DNA of 64,000 nt, from NCBI RefSeq assembly GCF_000003815.2, contig NC_049981.1, forward strand, positions 21,851,512 to 21,915,511, written 5' to 3'. The notes under the pieces were generated by a model. The model saw only the letters and a program-made list of their open reading frames with translations, did no database searches and was not told the DNA's origin. Source of the DNA: Branchiostoma floridae (Eukaryota; Chordata; Leptocardii; Amphioxiformes; Branchiostomatidae). Shown piece by piece: positions 62,901-63,277 of the stretch (position 1 is its first letter; the number at the start of each line of letters is the position of its first letter). The position numbers and the translations under genes are program-made.

Positions 62901-63277
62901 CGTACCGTACTCTGTGTTTGTTAGGTCGTTAGATATACATCCTTCCTGACCTCAAATTTCATTGAAAGGCAAATTTTTCGGAAGAAAGTTTTTTTTCTTG
63001 CTCGCATCACTTTTGGGGTTCTTACAGGATGTCACGCATATAATCAAATCGACATAGACCTAACTACTTAATATAAAGTAAGTACTGTAAGTGAATTCCA
63101 AAGTAATAAAGAGAGCAGGCTGACCTGCACTGCGCTGTTGAGGAAGCAGTTGTTCTCTCCGGGGGCGTTCAGCAGGCCCTTGGAGTTGGTGATGGACAGG
63201 CTGTTCCGCGGCGCGAAAATCCCCGCCATGGATGACATCACAGGCTCCGTCACGTTGTCCTTAAGCCATGACATCAT
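2688..63277 (-). CDS. USP54: USP53/USP54-like ubiquitin-specific protease, 5' part (8 exons, incomplete)
   Basis: The joined exons (63277-63125, 13144-13052, 7255-7121, 6660-6547, 5769-5690, 4472-4367, 3611-3554, 2782-2688) encode 278 residues in one open frame with canonical GT-AG introns. The reading follows the N-terminal USP domain of vertebrate USP53/USP54 in order: a short basic start, [12 protein letters not shown] (Cys box, C44), [48 protein letters not shown], a Cys-rich stretch (C166, C168, C170), GDLRNCP, SNCGE and GLVWD. The His-box region is not in the window, so the gene continues past position 1. Family knowledge: USP53/54 were long annotated as inactive; K63-linkage-directed deubiquitinase activity has since been reported. 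Vertebrates have two paralogues. A single pre-duplication orthologue is my inference, so the symbol is approximate. Exons 3-8 span 4.6 kb, while introns 1 and 2 are about 50 and 5.8 kb. Confidence 0.9.
2871..2960 (-). pseudogene. Duplicated 3' splice site and first 29 nt of exon 8 (decoy exon edge)
   Basis: Positions 2891-2960 repeat 2754-2823 with three differences in 70. The copy includes the intron end (CTTCCATGTAG) and the first 29 nt of exon 8. In gene order it lies upstream of the true exon 8. If this acceptor were used after exon 7 the reading would be [10 protein letters not shown], then FKLATFK and a stop (2869-2867) that overlaps an AATAAA at 2871-2866. No strong donor follows. It may be an inert duplication or a competing terminal exon; sequence alone cannot decide. 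Confidence 0.75.
2982..3240 (-). mobile_element. SINE-A (tRNA-derived), copy 1, diverged
   Basis: On the minus strand it starts GGTGCAATGACCGAGTAGG and keeps a B-box-like GTTTGATCCC region, followed by the family body (ACTTTCTCTGTTGAGCACTC, GGCCCCTTGCTGTATTGG) and ends near GTTGCCCATACATC. It aligns end to end with the intact copy at 63459-63751 but is more diverged and lacks the CTTTAA tail. Confidence 0.75.
3554..3611 (-). CDS. USP54: USP53/54-like exon 7
   Basis: 58 nt: residues 228-246 plus the first base of residue 247, reading [19 protein letters not shown]. Acceptor CTATTCTAG, donor GTGAGT. C230 and the basic RVQIRR run match the conserved SNCGERIRIRRVLMNAPQI of vertebrate USP54. This is a very short exon, recognised from the peptide and from phase agreement with exons 6 and 8. 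Confidence 0.9.
3612..4366 (-). other. Intron 6
   Basis: Between exons 6 and 7. The end of a family-A element (AATCCGAGAAGCAACAAATC, then AAATTGGTGTGGCCC) is visible at about 3756-3818, which places a partial ninth copy of that family here. Nothing else recognisable. Confidence 0.75.
3756..3818. mobile_element. Family-A element, terminal fragment
   Basis: Only the right terminal inverted repeat and adjoining bases of the family-A element are present (AATCCGAGAAGCAACAAATC, then AAATTGGTGTGGCC). The opposite end was not found nearby. Confidence 0.55.
4367..4472 (-). CDS. USP54: USP53/54-like exon 6
   Basis: 106 nt: the last base of residue 192, then 35 codons (193-227), reading [18 protein letters not shown], then [17 protein letters not shown]. 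Acceptor TTACTGTCCAG, donor [15 protein letters not shown] and GDLRNCP match USP54 (MFGELLQNA...GDLRNCP). C226 forms the second Cys pair with C230 of exon 7 (NCP-SNCG). Confidence 0.92.
4858..4997. repeat. 21-bp minisatellite, about 6.7 units
   Basis: Tandem units of AAATCACAGCATATGGGATC plus one base, with a second variant ending GGTATAC. The 21-bp period keeps a frame open on both strands, producing spurious repeat peptides (KSQHMGS on plus, ICCDLDP on minus). Variants alternate at the left and become uniform at the right, as in ongoing unit homogenisation. Confidence 0.9.
5330..5450 (-). mobile_element. Possible retroelement 3' fragment (Penelope-like style)
   Basis: On the minus strand the stretch reads GCCCTGAGAAAGGTGACAC, ACAATCACCGAAACGTGTG, AATAAAACAGTC. 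The 'CCTGAGGAAGGTGAC...CGAAACGT...AATAAA' pattern is common at the 3' ends of animal retroelements, including Penelope-like ones. No coding sequence is left, so the class is a guess. Confidence 0.35.
5690..5769 (-). CDS. USP54: USP53/54-like exon 5 (Cys-rich finger segment)
   Basis: 80 nt: residues 166-191 plus two bases of residue 192. It reads [14 protein letters not shown], then [12 protein letters not shown]. Acceptor CATGCACAG, donor GTAAGC. The segment corresponds to the first Cys cluster of the fingers region, where vertebrate USP54 has CVCTSCGATSDPLPF. Here the cluster is one residue shorter (C166-x-C168-x-C170), so the CxxC spacing is changed. No alternative in-frame AG acceptor is visible near the boundary that would restore the missing residue. 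Confidence 0.9.
5770..6546 (-). other. Intron 4
   Basis: Between exons 4 and 5. A minus-strand SINE-B piece lies at 6158-6264. The stretch 5880-6157 has a higher GC content (CTGGGAGGTGGCTGTCC) and TTTGGCCAGCTTTGAT-like words repeated in inverted form at 5864-5880 and 5948-5966, but no gene. Confidence 0.7.
6158..6264 (-). mobile_element. SINE-B (tRNA-like) fragment
   Basis: On the minus strand it carries CCTGGATTCAAATCCTG (B-box-like T arm) preceded by CAGAACCAAGAGGTC, and followed by GTGCCCTTGGGAATGGC. The same arrangement occurs in copies at 17155 (plus), 26310, 10154 and 19500 (minus). Confidence 0.65.
6547..6660 (-). CDS. USP54: USP53/54-like exon 4
   Basis: 38 codons (residues 128-165), starting [19 protein letters not shown] and ending [11 protein letters not shown]. 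The acceptor is CTATGCAG and the donor GTCAGT; both ends are phase 0. The [15 protein letters not shown] segment is a strong USP53/54 signature (vertebrate form [15 protein letters not shown]). The C and H residues here are family-conserved and belong to the insert that separates this subfamily from other USPs. Confidence 0.92.
6661..7120 (-). other. Intron 3
   Basis: Short intron between exons 3 and 4, AT-rich. No repeat family or regulatory motif recognised. Confidence 0.85.
7121..7255 (-). CDS. USP54: USP53/54-like exon 3
   Basis: 45 codons (residues 83-127), starting [19 protein letters not shown] and ending [12 protein letters not shown]. It is flanked by a CTACAG acceptor and a GTGAGT donor, phase 0 on both sides. 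MDDAAECF (residues 120-127) occupies the place of the QQDAxEF box of canonical USPs; the MDDAAECF form is characteristic of USP53/54. The two acidic residues and the E before CF are intact. The exon joins smoothly to [10 protein letters not shown] of exon 4. Confidence 0.92.
7283..7445. mobile_element. Family-B element, truncated copy 2
   Basis: The left end is diverged (TTTCACTTTTATCTGTGGGG, then TTACC), followed by the interior (GGGGATATCAAGCC, GGCAGTTTGAAACC). The right terminal repeat is missing. Confidence 0.5.
7560..7785 (+). mobile_element. tRNA-derived SINE-like repeat with intact T-arm
   Basis: CCCCAGTTCAAATCCTGGG (7594-7612) forms a complete tRNA T stem-loop and matches the pol III B box. 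It is followed by a non-tRNA body (GGGCATCTAGGTCTTTGCAACC). No complete cloverleaf is present, so this is not a tRNA gene. Boundaries are uncertain. Confidence 0.5.
8678..8900. mobile_element. Family-B element, copy 3
   Basis: Ends AATGCTACTTGACCTTTATC and GATAAAGGTGAACTAGATTTA. GGGGTAACCT and AGGTTACCCTGGGG follow in inverted arrangement, and the ATTTAGGGAAATCAAG arm pairs with the diverged opposite arm. It has no ORF. Confidence 0.75.
9001..9372. repeat. Tandem duplication, period 200 bp
   Basis: Unit 1 (9001-9200) and unit 2 (9201-9372) share CATCTTTATAGGACATTAAG, GTTCCCCAGAGGTACATG, CCTCTAGATTCAGCAATTTG and AATCAAAATGCATCCT. Unit 2 has small deletions. A short ORF spanning both units (9131-9475) is a by-product. 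Confidence 0.85.
9450..9542. mobile_element. CAGGGTTGGACAAGT-family fragment
   Basis: Contains CTGATCGGGCAAGTATGAC, CACTTGCCCAAACGGCAC and the end GGACTTGTCCACACCTG, matching the right part of the element at 11047-11370 with substitutions. The left end was not found. Confidence 0.5.
9756..9934. mobile_element. Family-A element, copy 2
   Basis: Ends GGCCATACTAATTTAATTTT and AAAAAGATTGAATTGGTGTGGCC (read on plus). The core GGGTGCCTCAAGGCACAAACC is present, but the CATTATCATTATG part is deleted. Confidence 0.75.
10154..10356 (-). mobile_element. SINE-B copy
   Basis: The minus strand reads GTGTGGCGTAATGGTTAG (A-box region), then CCTGAGTTCGATACTCGCC (B-box region) and a body containing GTGCCCTGTGGAAAGGCAC. 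It shares its 3' body with 19500-19675 (GTGGCAAATGTGCA...). Confidence 0.7.
10385..10685 (-). mobile_element. SINE-A, copy 2, with 12-bp target-site duplication
   Basis: On the minus strand it starts at the CCGGTGCAATGGCC region with A box TGGCCTAGTGGG and B-box-like GAGTTCGATCCCGG, and ends in (TTTAAC)n. It is flanked by TTTTGAATAAAA at 10373-10384 and 10686-10697, an identical 12-bp duplication that fixes both ends. The tail base at 10384/10385 is ambiguous by one. Confidence 0.88.
10740..10912. mobile_element. Family-A element, copy 3
   Basis: The left end is diverged (ACAAATTTAATTTCTTGG), the core is GAGTACACCAAGGCAAAAACC, and the right end is GACAAATTGAATTGGTGTGGCC. It lies only 55 bp from the SINE-A at 10385. 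Confidence 0.7.
11047..11370. mobile_element. CAGGGTTGGACAAGT-family element (hAT-like MITE), copy 1
   Basis: Terminal inverted repeats CAGGGTTGGACAAGTTTTC and GACTTGTCCAACCCTG. The inside has repeated 'cttgccc' words in both orientations. It is 324 bp and has no ORF. CAGGG ends and the size fit non-autonomous hAT elements, but the flanks show no clean 8-bp duplication here. Confidence 0.75.
13052..13144 (-). CDS. USP54: USP53/54-like exon 2
   Basis: 31 codons (residues 52-82), reading [15 protein letters not shown], then [16 protein letters not shown]. The acceptor is TTGCTCAG and the donor GTGGGT; both boundaries are phase 0, joining exon 1 (...NSAVQ) to exon 3 (VIFTQFQ...) exactly as in the protein family. 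It continues the helix after the nucleophile Cys. C71, C76 and C79 match the conserved HxCxGxxCIFC pattern of USP53/54. No long ORF covers this exon; it was found by searching for the expected VLWHLD peptide on the minus strand. It lies isolated between a 5.8-kb intron and a 50-kb intron. Confidence 0.92.
14092..14377. mobile_element. Family-B element, copy 4 (best-preserved ends)
   Basis: The ends are TAACACTAGTTCATCACC and GGTGAACTAGTGTTA, with GGGGTAACCTATATTC facing GCAGGTTACCCCGCAGG. The internal arms ATATCAAGTTTATGGACG and CATCAACTTGATATCC also pair. A copy-specific 'tctctctctgtcagtcagtc' run sits inside. It has no ORF. Confidence 0.8.
14560..14960. repeat. Local direct duplication of about 110 bp
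   Basis: GGAGTTCAGAAAGGAAATGAT (about 14688) and GGAGTTCAGAAAGGAAGAGAT (about 14876) start similar stretches that continue with CTTGGCTTACTGCAAGGATT / TGTGGCTTAATGCAAGGATT, TACTAACA and GCTGCTTATGC. They are about 188 bp apart. Confidence 0.7.
15581..15864. repeat. Direct duplication of 108 bp around CCAAT-type repeat units
   Basis: 15581-15688 and 15757-15864 are both 108 bp and differ at two positions (AGAATTATAAACAG ... GAAGTTTATAACGACA). The 68 bp between them contains CAGCTCCAGCCAATGAGCC units, the same unit that forms the array at 16711-17011. The high identity indicates a recent event. Confidence 0.9.
16711..17011. repeat. 26-bp CCAAT-rich minisatellite, about 11 units
   Basis: Unit CAGCTCCAGCCAATGAGCC followed by AATCATA. 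Each unit contains two GCCAAT pentamer contexts (GCCAATGAGCCAATCA), giving about 20 CCAAT words in 300 bp on the plus strand. Isolated units also occur at 15699-15756. Confidence 0.9.
17155..17345 (+). mobile_element. SINE-B (tRNA-derived), plus-strand copy
   Basis: It starts GGGTGGCATCATGTAGCAT with A box TAGCATAATGG and a B-box-like GGGTTTGATTTCC, then GTGCCCTTGGGAAAGGCAC, a body element shared with the minus-strand copies. It lies between the CCAAT array and the second 200-bp direct repeat. Confidence 0.75.
17724..18670. repeat. 37-bp minisatellite, about 25 units
   Basis: Consensus ACTGACACAGCTGTCCC, then TGGTGCTGAAGGACATTCAT. Central units are nearly identical (CCC or TCT variants after CTGT), while the outer units are diverged and of irregular length, as expected for an old array homogenised at its centre. 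The unit is related to that of the 33.2-34.4 kb array. Confidence 0.95.
18671..19032. other. Intronic stretch without recognisable feature
   Basis: AT-rich sequence between the 37-bp array and a family-A element; nothing named. Confidence 0.6.
19033..19280. mobile_element. Family-A element, copy 4 (inverted core)
   Basis: Ends GGCCACTCCAATTTAATTTG and CAAAAAATTAAATTGGTATC...GGCC. The core is in the opposite orientation to copy 1 (GGTTTGTGCCTTGGTGCACTC). The right end has an 8-bp insertion before its GGCC. Confidence 0.75.
19500..19675 (-). mobile_element. SINE-B copy
   Basis: On the minus strand, CCTGGGTTCGTTACTCGCC (B-box region) is followed by GTGCCCTTGGGAAAGGCAC and the body shared with 10154-10356 (AGCATGCCCCAAACACCC). 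The A-box end is eroded. Confidence 0.7.
19906..20025. mobile_element. Small inverted-repeat element
   Basis: CAATCGCTACAACTGGATAG and its approximate reverse complement (CTTATCCAGTTGTAGTG, then ACTGATTG) lie about 70 bp apart. Only one copy was seen in the window, so it may be a MITE or a chance local inversion. Confidence 0.45.
20263..20543. repeat. Direct repeat pair of about 65 bp
   Basis: ACTGAATACAACTTATGCATG, GCCAGGATTCAGT and CTATTCTAGC-type blocks at 20263-20338 recur at 20480-20543, 217 bp apart. No ORF or terminal repeats. Confidence 0.75.
21135..21341. mobile_element. Family-A element, copy 5
   Basis: Left end GCAATTTAATATGTTGG, core GTGAACCAAGGCATACACC, right end CAACAAATTAAATCAGTGGAGCCC. 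TAGGAGCAG occurs at both outer edges (21133-21141 and 21342-21350); this is either a target duplication or part of the diverged TIR. Confidence 0.7.
21533..21751. mobile_element. Family-B element, copy 5
   Basis: Diverged left end (CGCTAGTTCTTTATTCGTG) and clear right end (ATAAAGGTGAACTAGCCTTA). Inside, AAAAAACAGGGAATTTAGG and GTTTCAAACAGCAATATTTTG match the family. Confidence 0.7.
22221..22446. mobile_element. hAT-like MITE (CAGGG...CCCTG)
   Basis: Terminal repeats CAGGGCTGCCTCCAGCTTAG and GGTCCTGGAAACAGCCCTG. The flanking 8-mers AGTACAGC (22213-22220) and AGCACAGC (22447-22454) differ at one base, consistent with an 8-bp hAT target duplication. Internal words such as TTTTCCGTCCCAAC and GACGGGTCCTGG are shared with 49586, 53645 and 58986. 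It has no transposase. Confidence 0.78.
22751..22889. mobile_element. CTAGGGCTGGGTAACGG element end, copy 1
   Basis: CTAGGGCTGGGTAACGGTAC, CCGGTACAAAACCG and GAAAATGAACAGATTATATG match the inverted copy at 28497-28592 (CTAGGGGTGGGTACCGTTAT on the minus strand). The GGGCTGGGTA start resembles hAT-type termini. Confidence 0.55.
23074..23328. repeat. Direct repeat pair of about 70 bp plus a 13-bp triplet repeat
   Basis: GGGGAACTTCAGCAAGAAAAC...GTATTCTGTTGCAAAAGTAG (23074-23140) recurs at 23259-23328. Just before the second copy GATGCTGTGCCA is repeated three times with 13-bp spacing (23223-23259). Confidence 0.8.
24183..24345. repeat. Dispersed repeat shared with 1448-1605
   Basis: GTTCCTTCTAACCCC, TTTCAAGGACTTTAAGGTGG and CCTCCACTGTGCAACGC align with the 1.4-kb copy. 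Its class is unknown. Confidence 0.55.
24593..24920. mobile_element. CAGGGTTGGACAAGT-family element, copy 2, with target duplication
   Basis: 328 bp with ends CAGGGTTGGACATGTCC and AAACTTGTCCAACCCTG, flanked directly by ATATAGC on both sides (24586-24592 and 24921-24927). The interior has GGGCAAGTAAGAC and GTACTTGCCCAATAGGAC words. It has no ORF. Confidence 0.82.
25407..25500. repeat. Dispersed repeat shared with 49186-49260
   Basis: GCTGACTACAAAAATCCAG, AAACACAGACAAACAC and CTCCATTTTTTATGGAG correspond to 49186-49260 (GCTGACTACAAATATCCAG...). On the minus strand both translate to CFWIFVVS, but there is no extended ORF. Confidence 0.5.
25526..25954. repeat. Three tandem units of about 145-160 bp
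   Basis: Units at 25526-25670, 25671-25830 and 25831-25954 share GTAGATGTGCTATCTTCC, ATTCTTGCTACCATCATG, CCAAACAAATTGGAGTCTAC and TAGCTCGGGGCTTGAATCC. The units differ by small indels and substitutions. Confidence 0.88.
26310..26438 (-). mobile_element. SINE-B copy with intact B box
   Basis: The minus strand begins GGCATCGCGTGGTGTAACGG (A-box region) and carries AGGTTCAAGTCCCG, a perfect B-box match, followed by GTGCCTTTTGGGAAAGGC. It is truncated after about 130 bp. Confidence 0.72.
26439..28181. other. Intronic stretch without recognisable element
   Basis: AT-rich. Around 27472-27600 there is a diverged piece (GTGCATTTTTCAAGACTTGC, AAATACTTGTCTATCGACC) resembling 15190-15300 and 46562-46640, suggesting a further old dispersed family. 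No gene seen. Confidence 0.5.
28182..28375. repeat. Two adjacent family-R fragments
   Basis: TTTGTTTGTTTGAACCC, CTTGCTTATTCATGAAAGC and TCAAATCGGCCTGCAGGCC begin the first (28182-28312). A second start with TTTGTTTGTTTGTTTG and the same words follows at 28317-28375. Confidence 0.65.
28497..28592. mobile_element. CTAGGGGTGGGTACCG element end, copy 2 (inverted)
   Basis: On the minus strand it reads CTAGGGGTGGGTACCGTTAT, GTACAAAACTGAAAAAATC and GAAAATGAACAGGTTATAC, homologous to 22751-22889 in the opposite orientation. The flanking 8-mers do not match, so the two need not be the ends of one element. Confidence 0.55.
29774..30713. repeat. Satellite-like array, five units of about 135-175 bp
   Basis: Each unit has CACCAACTCCATTCATG, GAGAATTTGGACTT, GAAACTTTTATCCGAGG, CTAGACATGGACTTTTCAC and CTATATTGGAAAGATGAT. 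The last two units (30391-30559, 30560-30713) are nearly identical while the first is the most diverged and is separated from unit 2 by extra sequence. Confidence 0.9.
31588..31712. repeat. Family-R fragment with (GTTT)n
   Basis: TTGCTTGTTTGTTTGTTTG, then CCTTGCTTATTCATGAAAGC and GAGGGAAGAGGCAAGGGTCAG. The 'caaatcggcctgcagg' part is deleted. Confidence 0.65.
31713..33035. other. Intronic stretch without recognisable gene
   Basis: Contains overlapping short ORFs at 32361-32624 (plus, 87 codons) and 32565-32810 (minus, 81 codons) without similarity I know. The minus reading from about 32629 to 32570 ([10 protein letters not shown]) is not extended by neighbouring frames. Confidence 0.45.
33036..34460. 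mobile_element. CAGGGTTGGACAAGT-family element split by a minisatellite
   Basis: 33036-33182 matches the left-centre of the 24593 element (TTGGGCAAGTAAGG, GATTGAGATTTTGATC, TACTTGCTAC, TCATGGTATCATGC). 34358-34460 matches its right end (CTAAATTTTGGG, AAAAGTTGGTTCAGCC, AAGTAAATC, TAGAAAACTTGACG, AGCCCTG). The array at 33183-34357 lies between them at a point corresponding to the middle of the element. Confidence 0.75.
33183..34357. repeat. 40-bp minisatellite with higher-order pattern, about 29 units
   Basis: Unit GCTGATAGACAATCACAC, TAACACTGTCCC, TTTCCTTGGT (40 bp). Longer units carry an inserted CCCTCTGTCCCTTTCATTGG and recur near 33381, 33561, 33801 and 33981, giving a multi-unit higher-order repeat. 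Subvariants include GAGCTCATTGACATTC. No coding potential beyond chance. Confidence 0.95.
35080..35960. repeat. Direct repeat of about 65 bp, 816 bp apart
   Basis: AAAATGGAGAAACTGGTTTA, TCTATTTATTCCACGTCAC, ATGCTCTTAGACAAACC at 35082-35146 recurs at 35898-35962 with few differences. The sequence between is unremarkable except for a CAGGGTTGGACAAGT-family terminal remnant (AACTTGTCCAACCCGG) at about 35525-35542. Confidence 0.8.
35963..38845. other. Intronic stretch without recognisable gene or repeat
   Basis: AT-rich, with a short (ta)n at 36400 and (aata)n at 38165. Short ORFs only. A family-independent segment around 38212-38457 is open on both strands but has no recognisable similarity. 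Confidence 0.5.
38846..38985. repeat. (TG)n microsatellite
   Basis: A long pure TG run from 38846 to about 38906, then interrupted TG with TCTG, GAGTG and GGAG interruptions to 38985. Long Val-Cys and Thr-His ORFs across it are artefacts. Confidence 0.97.
40438..40495. repeat. Inverted repeat around CAGTTACTCAAGC / GCTTGAGTAACTG
   Basis: Left arm TGCCAAAAAGCAGTTACTC, then AAGC; right arm GCTTGAGTAACTGC, then TTTTTTGGCG, separated by about 11 bp. It is preceded by GTAGACATCCAGGTAATAAG. The same words recur at 11783, 23581, 29048 and 51598, so this is probably a pair of element termini. Confidence 0.65.
40496..42876. other. Intronic stretch without recognisable element
   Basis: Includes a 135-codon plus-strand ORF at 40402-40809 that begins inside the inverted repeat. 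It has no domain I recognise and no supporting splice or family evidence, so I do not call it a gene. Confidence 0.5.
42877..43116. mobile_element. Family-A element, copy 6
   Basis: Left end GGCTGCGCCAACTGATTAAC, core GAGTGCACAAAGGCATAAACC, GTTTTTCCAGTTAAGC, right end GAGAACAAAGTAAATTGGTG, then TGG. Confidence 0.72.
43272..43493. mobile_element. TTAA-flanked GC-rich MITE
   Basis: ACTGCCA...TGGCAGT ends, with TTAA directly outside on both sides (43268-43271 and 43494-43497), a target type used by piggyBac and Kolobok-like transposases. The 222-bp interior is GC-richer than its surroundings, with hairpins (GGGTTTGTGCGC, CGGATATAACCGG, GATATATCCGGG). No ORF of note. Confidence 0.75.
43494..47752. 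other. Intronic stretch, no supported gene
   Basis: Mixed composition. 44990-45330 is GC-richer and includes the exon-like segment at 45084-45134. The rest is AT-rich with (ta)n near 46210 and no repeat family identified. Confidence 0.5.
47753..48156. repeat. Three tandem units of 144, 168 and about 92 bp (frame-preserving)
   Basis: Units start GGGTCTATCAAATGA at 47753, 47897 and 48065. The first two are 144 and 168 nt, both multiples of three. The plus-strand frame stays open over all three (47749-48171, 140 codons), giving repeated VYQM...YRTIK...HVSL blocks. No signal or domain is recognised; probably a tandem repeat rather than a gene. Confidence 0.8.
48934..48990. mobile_element. Possible mariner-type terminal remnant
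   Basis: GAGGGGTGATCAATAAGTTC, then TCCGCCACACC resembles terminal repeats of some mariner-family elements ('gatcaataagttc'). The matching opposite end was not found within the next kilobase. Confidence 0.3.
49186..49260. repeat. Dispersed repeat shared with 25407-25500
   Basis: GCTGACTACAAATATCCAG, AAACACAAACACACC and TACCTTCATTTTTAATATG align with the 25.4-kb copy in the same orientation. Confidence 0.5.
49586..49921. mobile_element. hAT-like MITE with 8-bp target duplication (7/8)
   Basis: 336 bp. Ends CAGGGTTGTACTCGTAGCC and GGCTGGCTACAACCCTG. Flanking 8-mers CTTGAGAG (49578-49585) and CCTGAGAG (49922-49929). Internal words CCGTCCTTCCGTCC and GGGTCTAGATTTCAAAATTTTC are shared with 58986-59230. 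It has no transposase ORF. Confidence 0.85.
50434..50613. mobile_element. Near-perfect foldback element, 74-bp arms
   Basis: Arms 50434-50507 and 50540-50613 are inverted repeats with one mismatch in 74 (TTATAGAAAAATGTTAATC...TTCGGTCAAT). The 32-bp loop is GC-rich (TCTACGGGCCGGACGG). TTA/TAA at the outer edges may include the target duplication. The near-perfect pairing argues for a recent origin. Confidence 0.9.
50614..53356. other. Intronic stretch without recognisable gene
   Basis: AT-rich. It contains a CAGTTACTCAAGC motif at about 51611 preceded by TCGCCAAATAG, a shared terminus-like word. Around 52817-53125 there is an anonymous 102-codon plus ORF without similarity I know. Confidence 0.5.
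53357..53602. mobile_element. Inverted-repeat element, TIR AAGGTGCACTC
   Basis: AAGGTGCACTCTTACTGCAC, then TTGTGTCAAGCTTGCG at the left faces GACGCAAGCTTGACGCAAG, then TGCAGTGAGAGTGCACCTT at the right, about 38 bp of inverted repeat. It is 246 bp, with an AT-rich interior and no ORF. Its right end recurs exactly at 54883-54931. Confidence 0.82.
53645..53984. mobile_element. hAT-like MITE with perfect 8-bp target duplication AGATAATA
   Basis: 340 bp with ends CAGGGCTTTAGCCAGC and GCTGGCTAGACCCCTG. AGATAATA at 53637-53644 and 53985-53992 is identical. Inside, CCGTCAATTGACGG and GACGG-rich words recur in both orientations. Non-autonomous. Confidence 0.92.
54034..54119. repeat. Short hairpin, 37-bp arms
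   Basis: GTACCATCCTATTTCTACC, then GGGGCTCC (54034-54070) pairs with GGAGCCCCAGTAGAAATAG, then GATGGTAC (54083-54119), about four mismatches, with a 12-nt loop. Confidence 0.85.
54181..54496. mobile_element. GC-rich inverted-repeat element, TIR AGCTAAGGGCACAACC
   Basis: Left end AGCTAAGGGCACAACCCGCC, right end GGCCGGTTGTGCCCTTAGCT; TA flanks the left side and TA also follows on the right. The interior is markedly GC- and CpG-rich (ATACGTGGCGGACGTGG). ORFs of 77-127 codons cross it in several frames, none recognisable. Confidence 0.8.
54671..54878. mobile_element. Family-A element, copy 7 (clear ends)
   Basis: GGCCACACCAATTTCATTTC, then TTGGTTCTTGG at the left and GAACCAACAAATTAAATTGG, then TGTAGCC at the right. 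Core CCTCGGGCTTCATTATC, ATTATGTTTTTCCAG. The middle 'gagtgcaccaaggc' part is missing. Confidence 0.82.
54883..54931. repeat. 49-bp segment identical to 53572-53620
   Basis: GCTTGACGCAAGTGCAGTG, AGAGTGCACCTTAATGC, AATTTCAACTCAC is exactly the right end of the 53357-53602 element plus 18 bp of its flank. It sits between two family-A copies. Confidence 0.9.
54936..55109. mobile_element. Family-A element, copy 8, left-truncated
   Basis: Starts inside the family (AGAGGGTGTGGAGAAAAAC) and keeps GAGTGCACCAAGGCACAAACC and the right end ATCAAATTGGTGTAGCC. The left terminal repeat is replaced by the 49-bp segment at 54883-54931. Confidence 0.78.
55110..57623. other. Intronic stretch without recognised element
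   Basis: Two similar words (TACGTGTTTTAAGCAAAAAA, GGGGTGCAATGC / ATGGGATTTTTTCTAA) at about 55251-55310 and 55465-55530 are a local duplication. At 57152-57457 (minus) and 57187-57444 (plus) both strands are open for 85-101 codons, without similarity I recognise. Confidence 0.5.
57624..58110. repeat. Tandem duplication of about 240 bp
   Basis: 57624-57880 and 57881-58110 share CCAAATATTCATGCAATGG, ATTATGAAGGTGACAAAATG, CCTGCATGCAATGGCCAGG and GATAGAATGATGCAAACATG. The first half is nearly identical; the CA-rich second half has diverged. The similar short minus ORFs come from this duplication. Confidence 0.92.
58986..59230. mobile_element. hAT-like MITE (CAGGGTTGCAGCC)
   Basis: Left end CAGGGTTGCAGCCAGCCC, right end GTTGGCTACAACCATG. 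Shares CCGTCCCCTCGACTTTG and AATCTAGACCCTC with 49586-49921 (reverse orientation). The outer 5 bp TTGTG match on both sides; the remainder of the 8-mers differs. Confidence 0.7.
59449..59675. mobile_element. Family-B element, copy 6
   Basis: TAACGCTAGTTCGCCTTTATC at the left and TAAAGGTGAACTGGCATTA at the right; GACGGTGGTTTCAAAATAC and GCAATTTCAAACCGGCG form the inner arms. It has no ORF. Confidence 0.78.
60217..60309. repeat. Three tandem 30-bp units with a 21-bp palindrome
   Basis: Each unit contains ATTAACACCAGTGGTGTTAAT, a perfect odd palindrome, then TCATTTTGA. The third unit is altered (ACCGGTGCGGGTG). It falls inside an otherwise anonymous 158-codon plus-strand ORF (60092-60568). Confidence 0.9.
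60633..60799. mobile_element. Foldback element, about 70-bp arms
   Basis: TAATGCCCCGCCTTATCC, TCGGTGTATATGGTGAGATA, ATCCCTGGTCAGGTGCGAT, AACCACCTCATAAACC pairs with the right half ending GGCCGGGGCATTA; only a few mismatches. The loop is CTCGTTCGCTACGCTCACTC. Confidence 0.88.
61021..61075. repeat. 27-bp tandem duplication
   Basis: AAGATATCCTATCACTATTT followed by AACTAAA occurs twice in a row, identical. Confidence 0.8.
61337..61766. mobile_element. hAT-like element 61375-61728 between 31-bp direct repeats
   Basis: CAGGGCTCGAAATACCACC and AAGTATTTCGAGCCCTG are the ends; GTGCAGGTA words repeat inside in both orientations. The flanks TGAGTGAAAGCTAATACATT, then CCTAAAGTACT (61337-61367) and TGAGTGAAAACTAATACATT, then CCTAAAGTACT (61729-61759) match at 30 of 31 positions, much longer than a hAT target duplication. 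Confidence 0.82.
62066..62328 (+). mobile_element. SINE-A, copy 3, diverged and 5'-truncated
   Basis: CTTGCATTCGGTAGGTCATG, AGTTTGATCCCCAGCC (B-box region), CTACTTTCTCTGCTTAT, CTCCTGCTGTAATAAT, GTGTGGCCCAAGGGCTG follow the order in the intact copy at 63459. The A-box end is not recognisable. Confidence 0.78.
62329..63124. other. Start of intron 1 after exon 1, no feature recognised
   Basis: AT-rich sequence next to the exon 1 donor. There is no CpG-rich block here that would suggest a promoter inside the intron. Confidence 0.5.
63125..63277 (-). CDS. USP54: USP53/54-like exon 1 (start codon and catalytic Cys box)
   Basis: 51 codons (residues 1-51), beginning MMSWLKDNV and ending CFLNSAVQ, followed directly by a GTCAGC donor in phase 0. 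C44 in GENNCFLN sits at the nucleophile position of the USP Cys box. The preceding [11 protein letters not shown] and SKGLLNAPG segments match the family-specific N-terminus. Two adjacent ATGs (63277 and 63274) are possible starts; the second gives MSW, as in vertebrate USP54. An out-of-frame ATG lies 7 nt upstream of the first. An AG at about 63285 could be an acceptor from an upstream non-coding exon, since related copies upstream carry a better CTGTCTGTAG at the same place. I cannot tell whether this exon carries the whole 5' UTR. The exon is clearly GC-richer than the surrounding DNA. Confidence 0.9.

Larger units (their letters stand above)
13145..63124 (-). other. Intron 1 (about 50 kb), host to most repeats
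   Basis: It separates the Cys-box exon (exon 1) from exon 2. I searched for recognisable protein segments on both strands and found none beyond short anonymous ORFs. Its length is built largely from mobile elements and tandem arrays, listed individually. A single weak exon-like segment (45084-45134) is described under findings. Confidence 0.85.
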
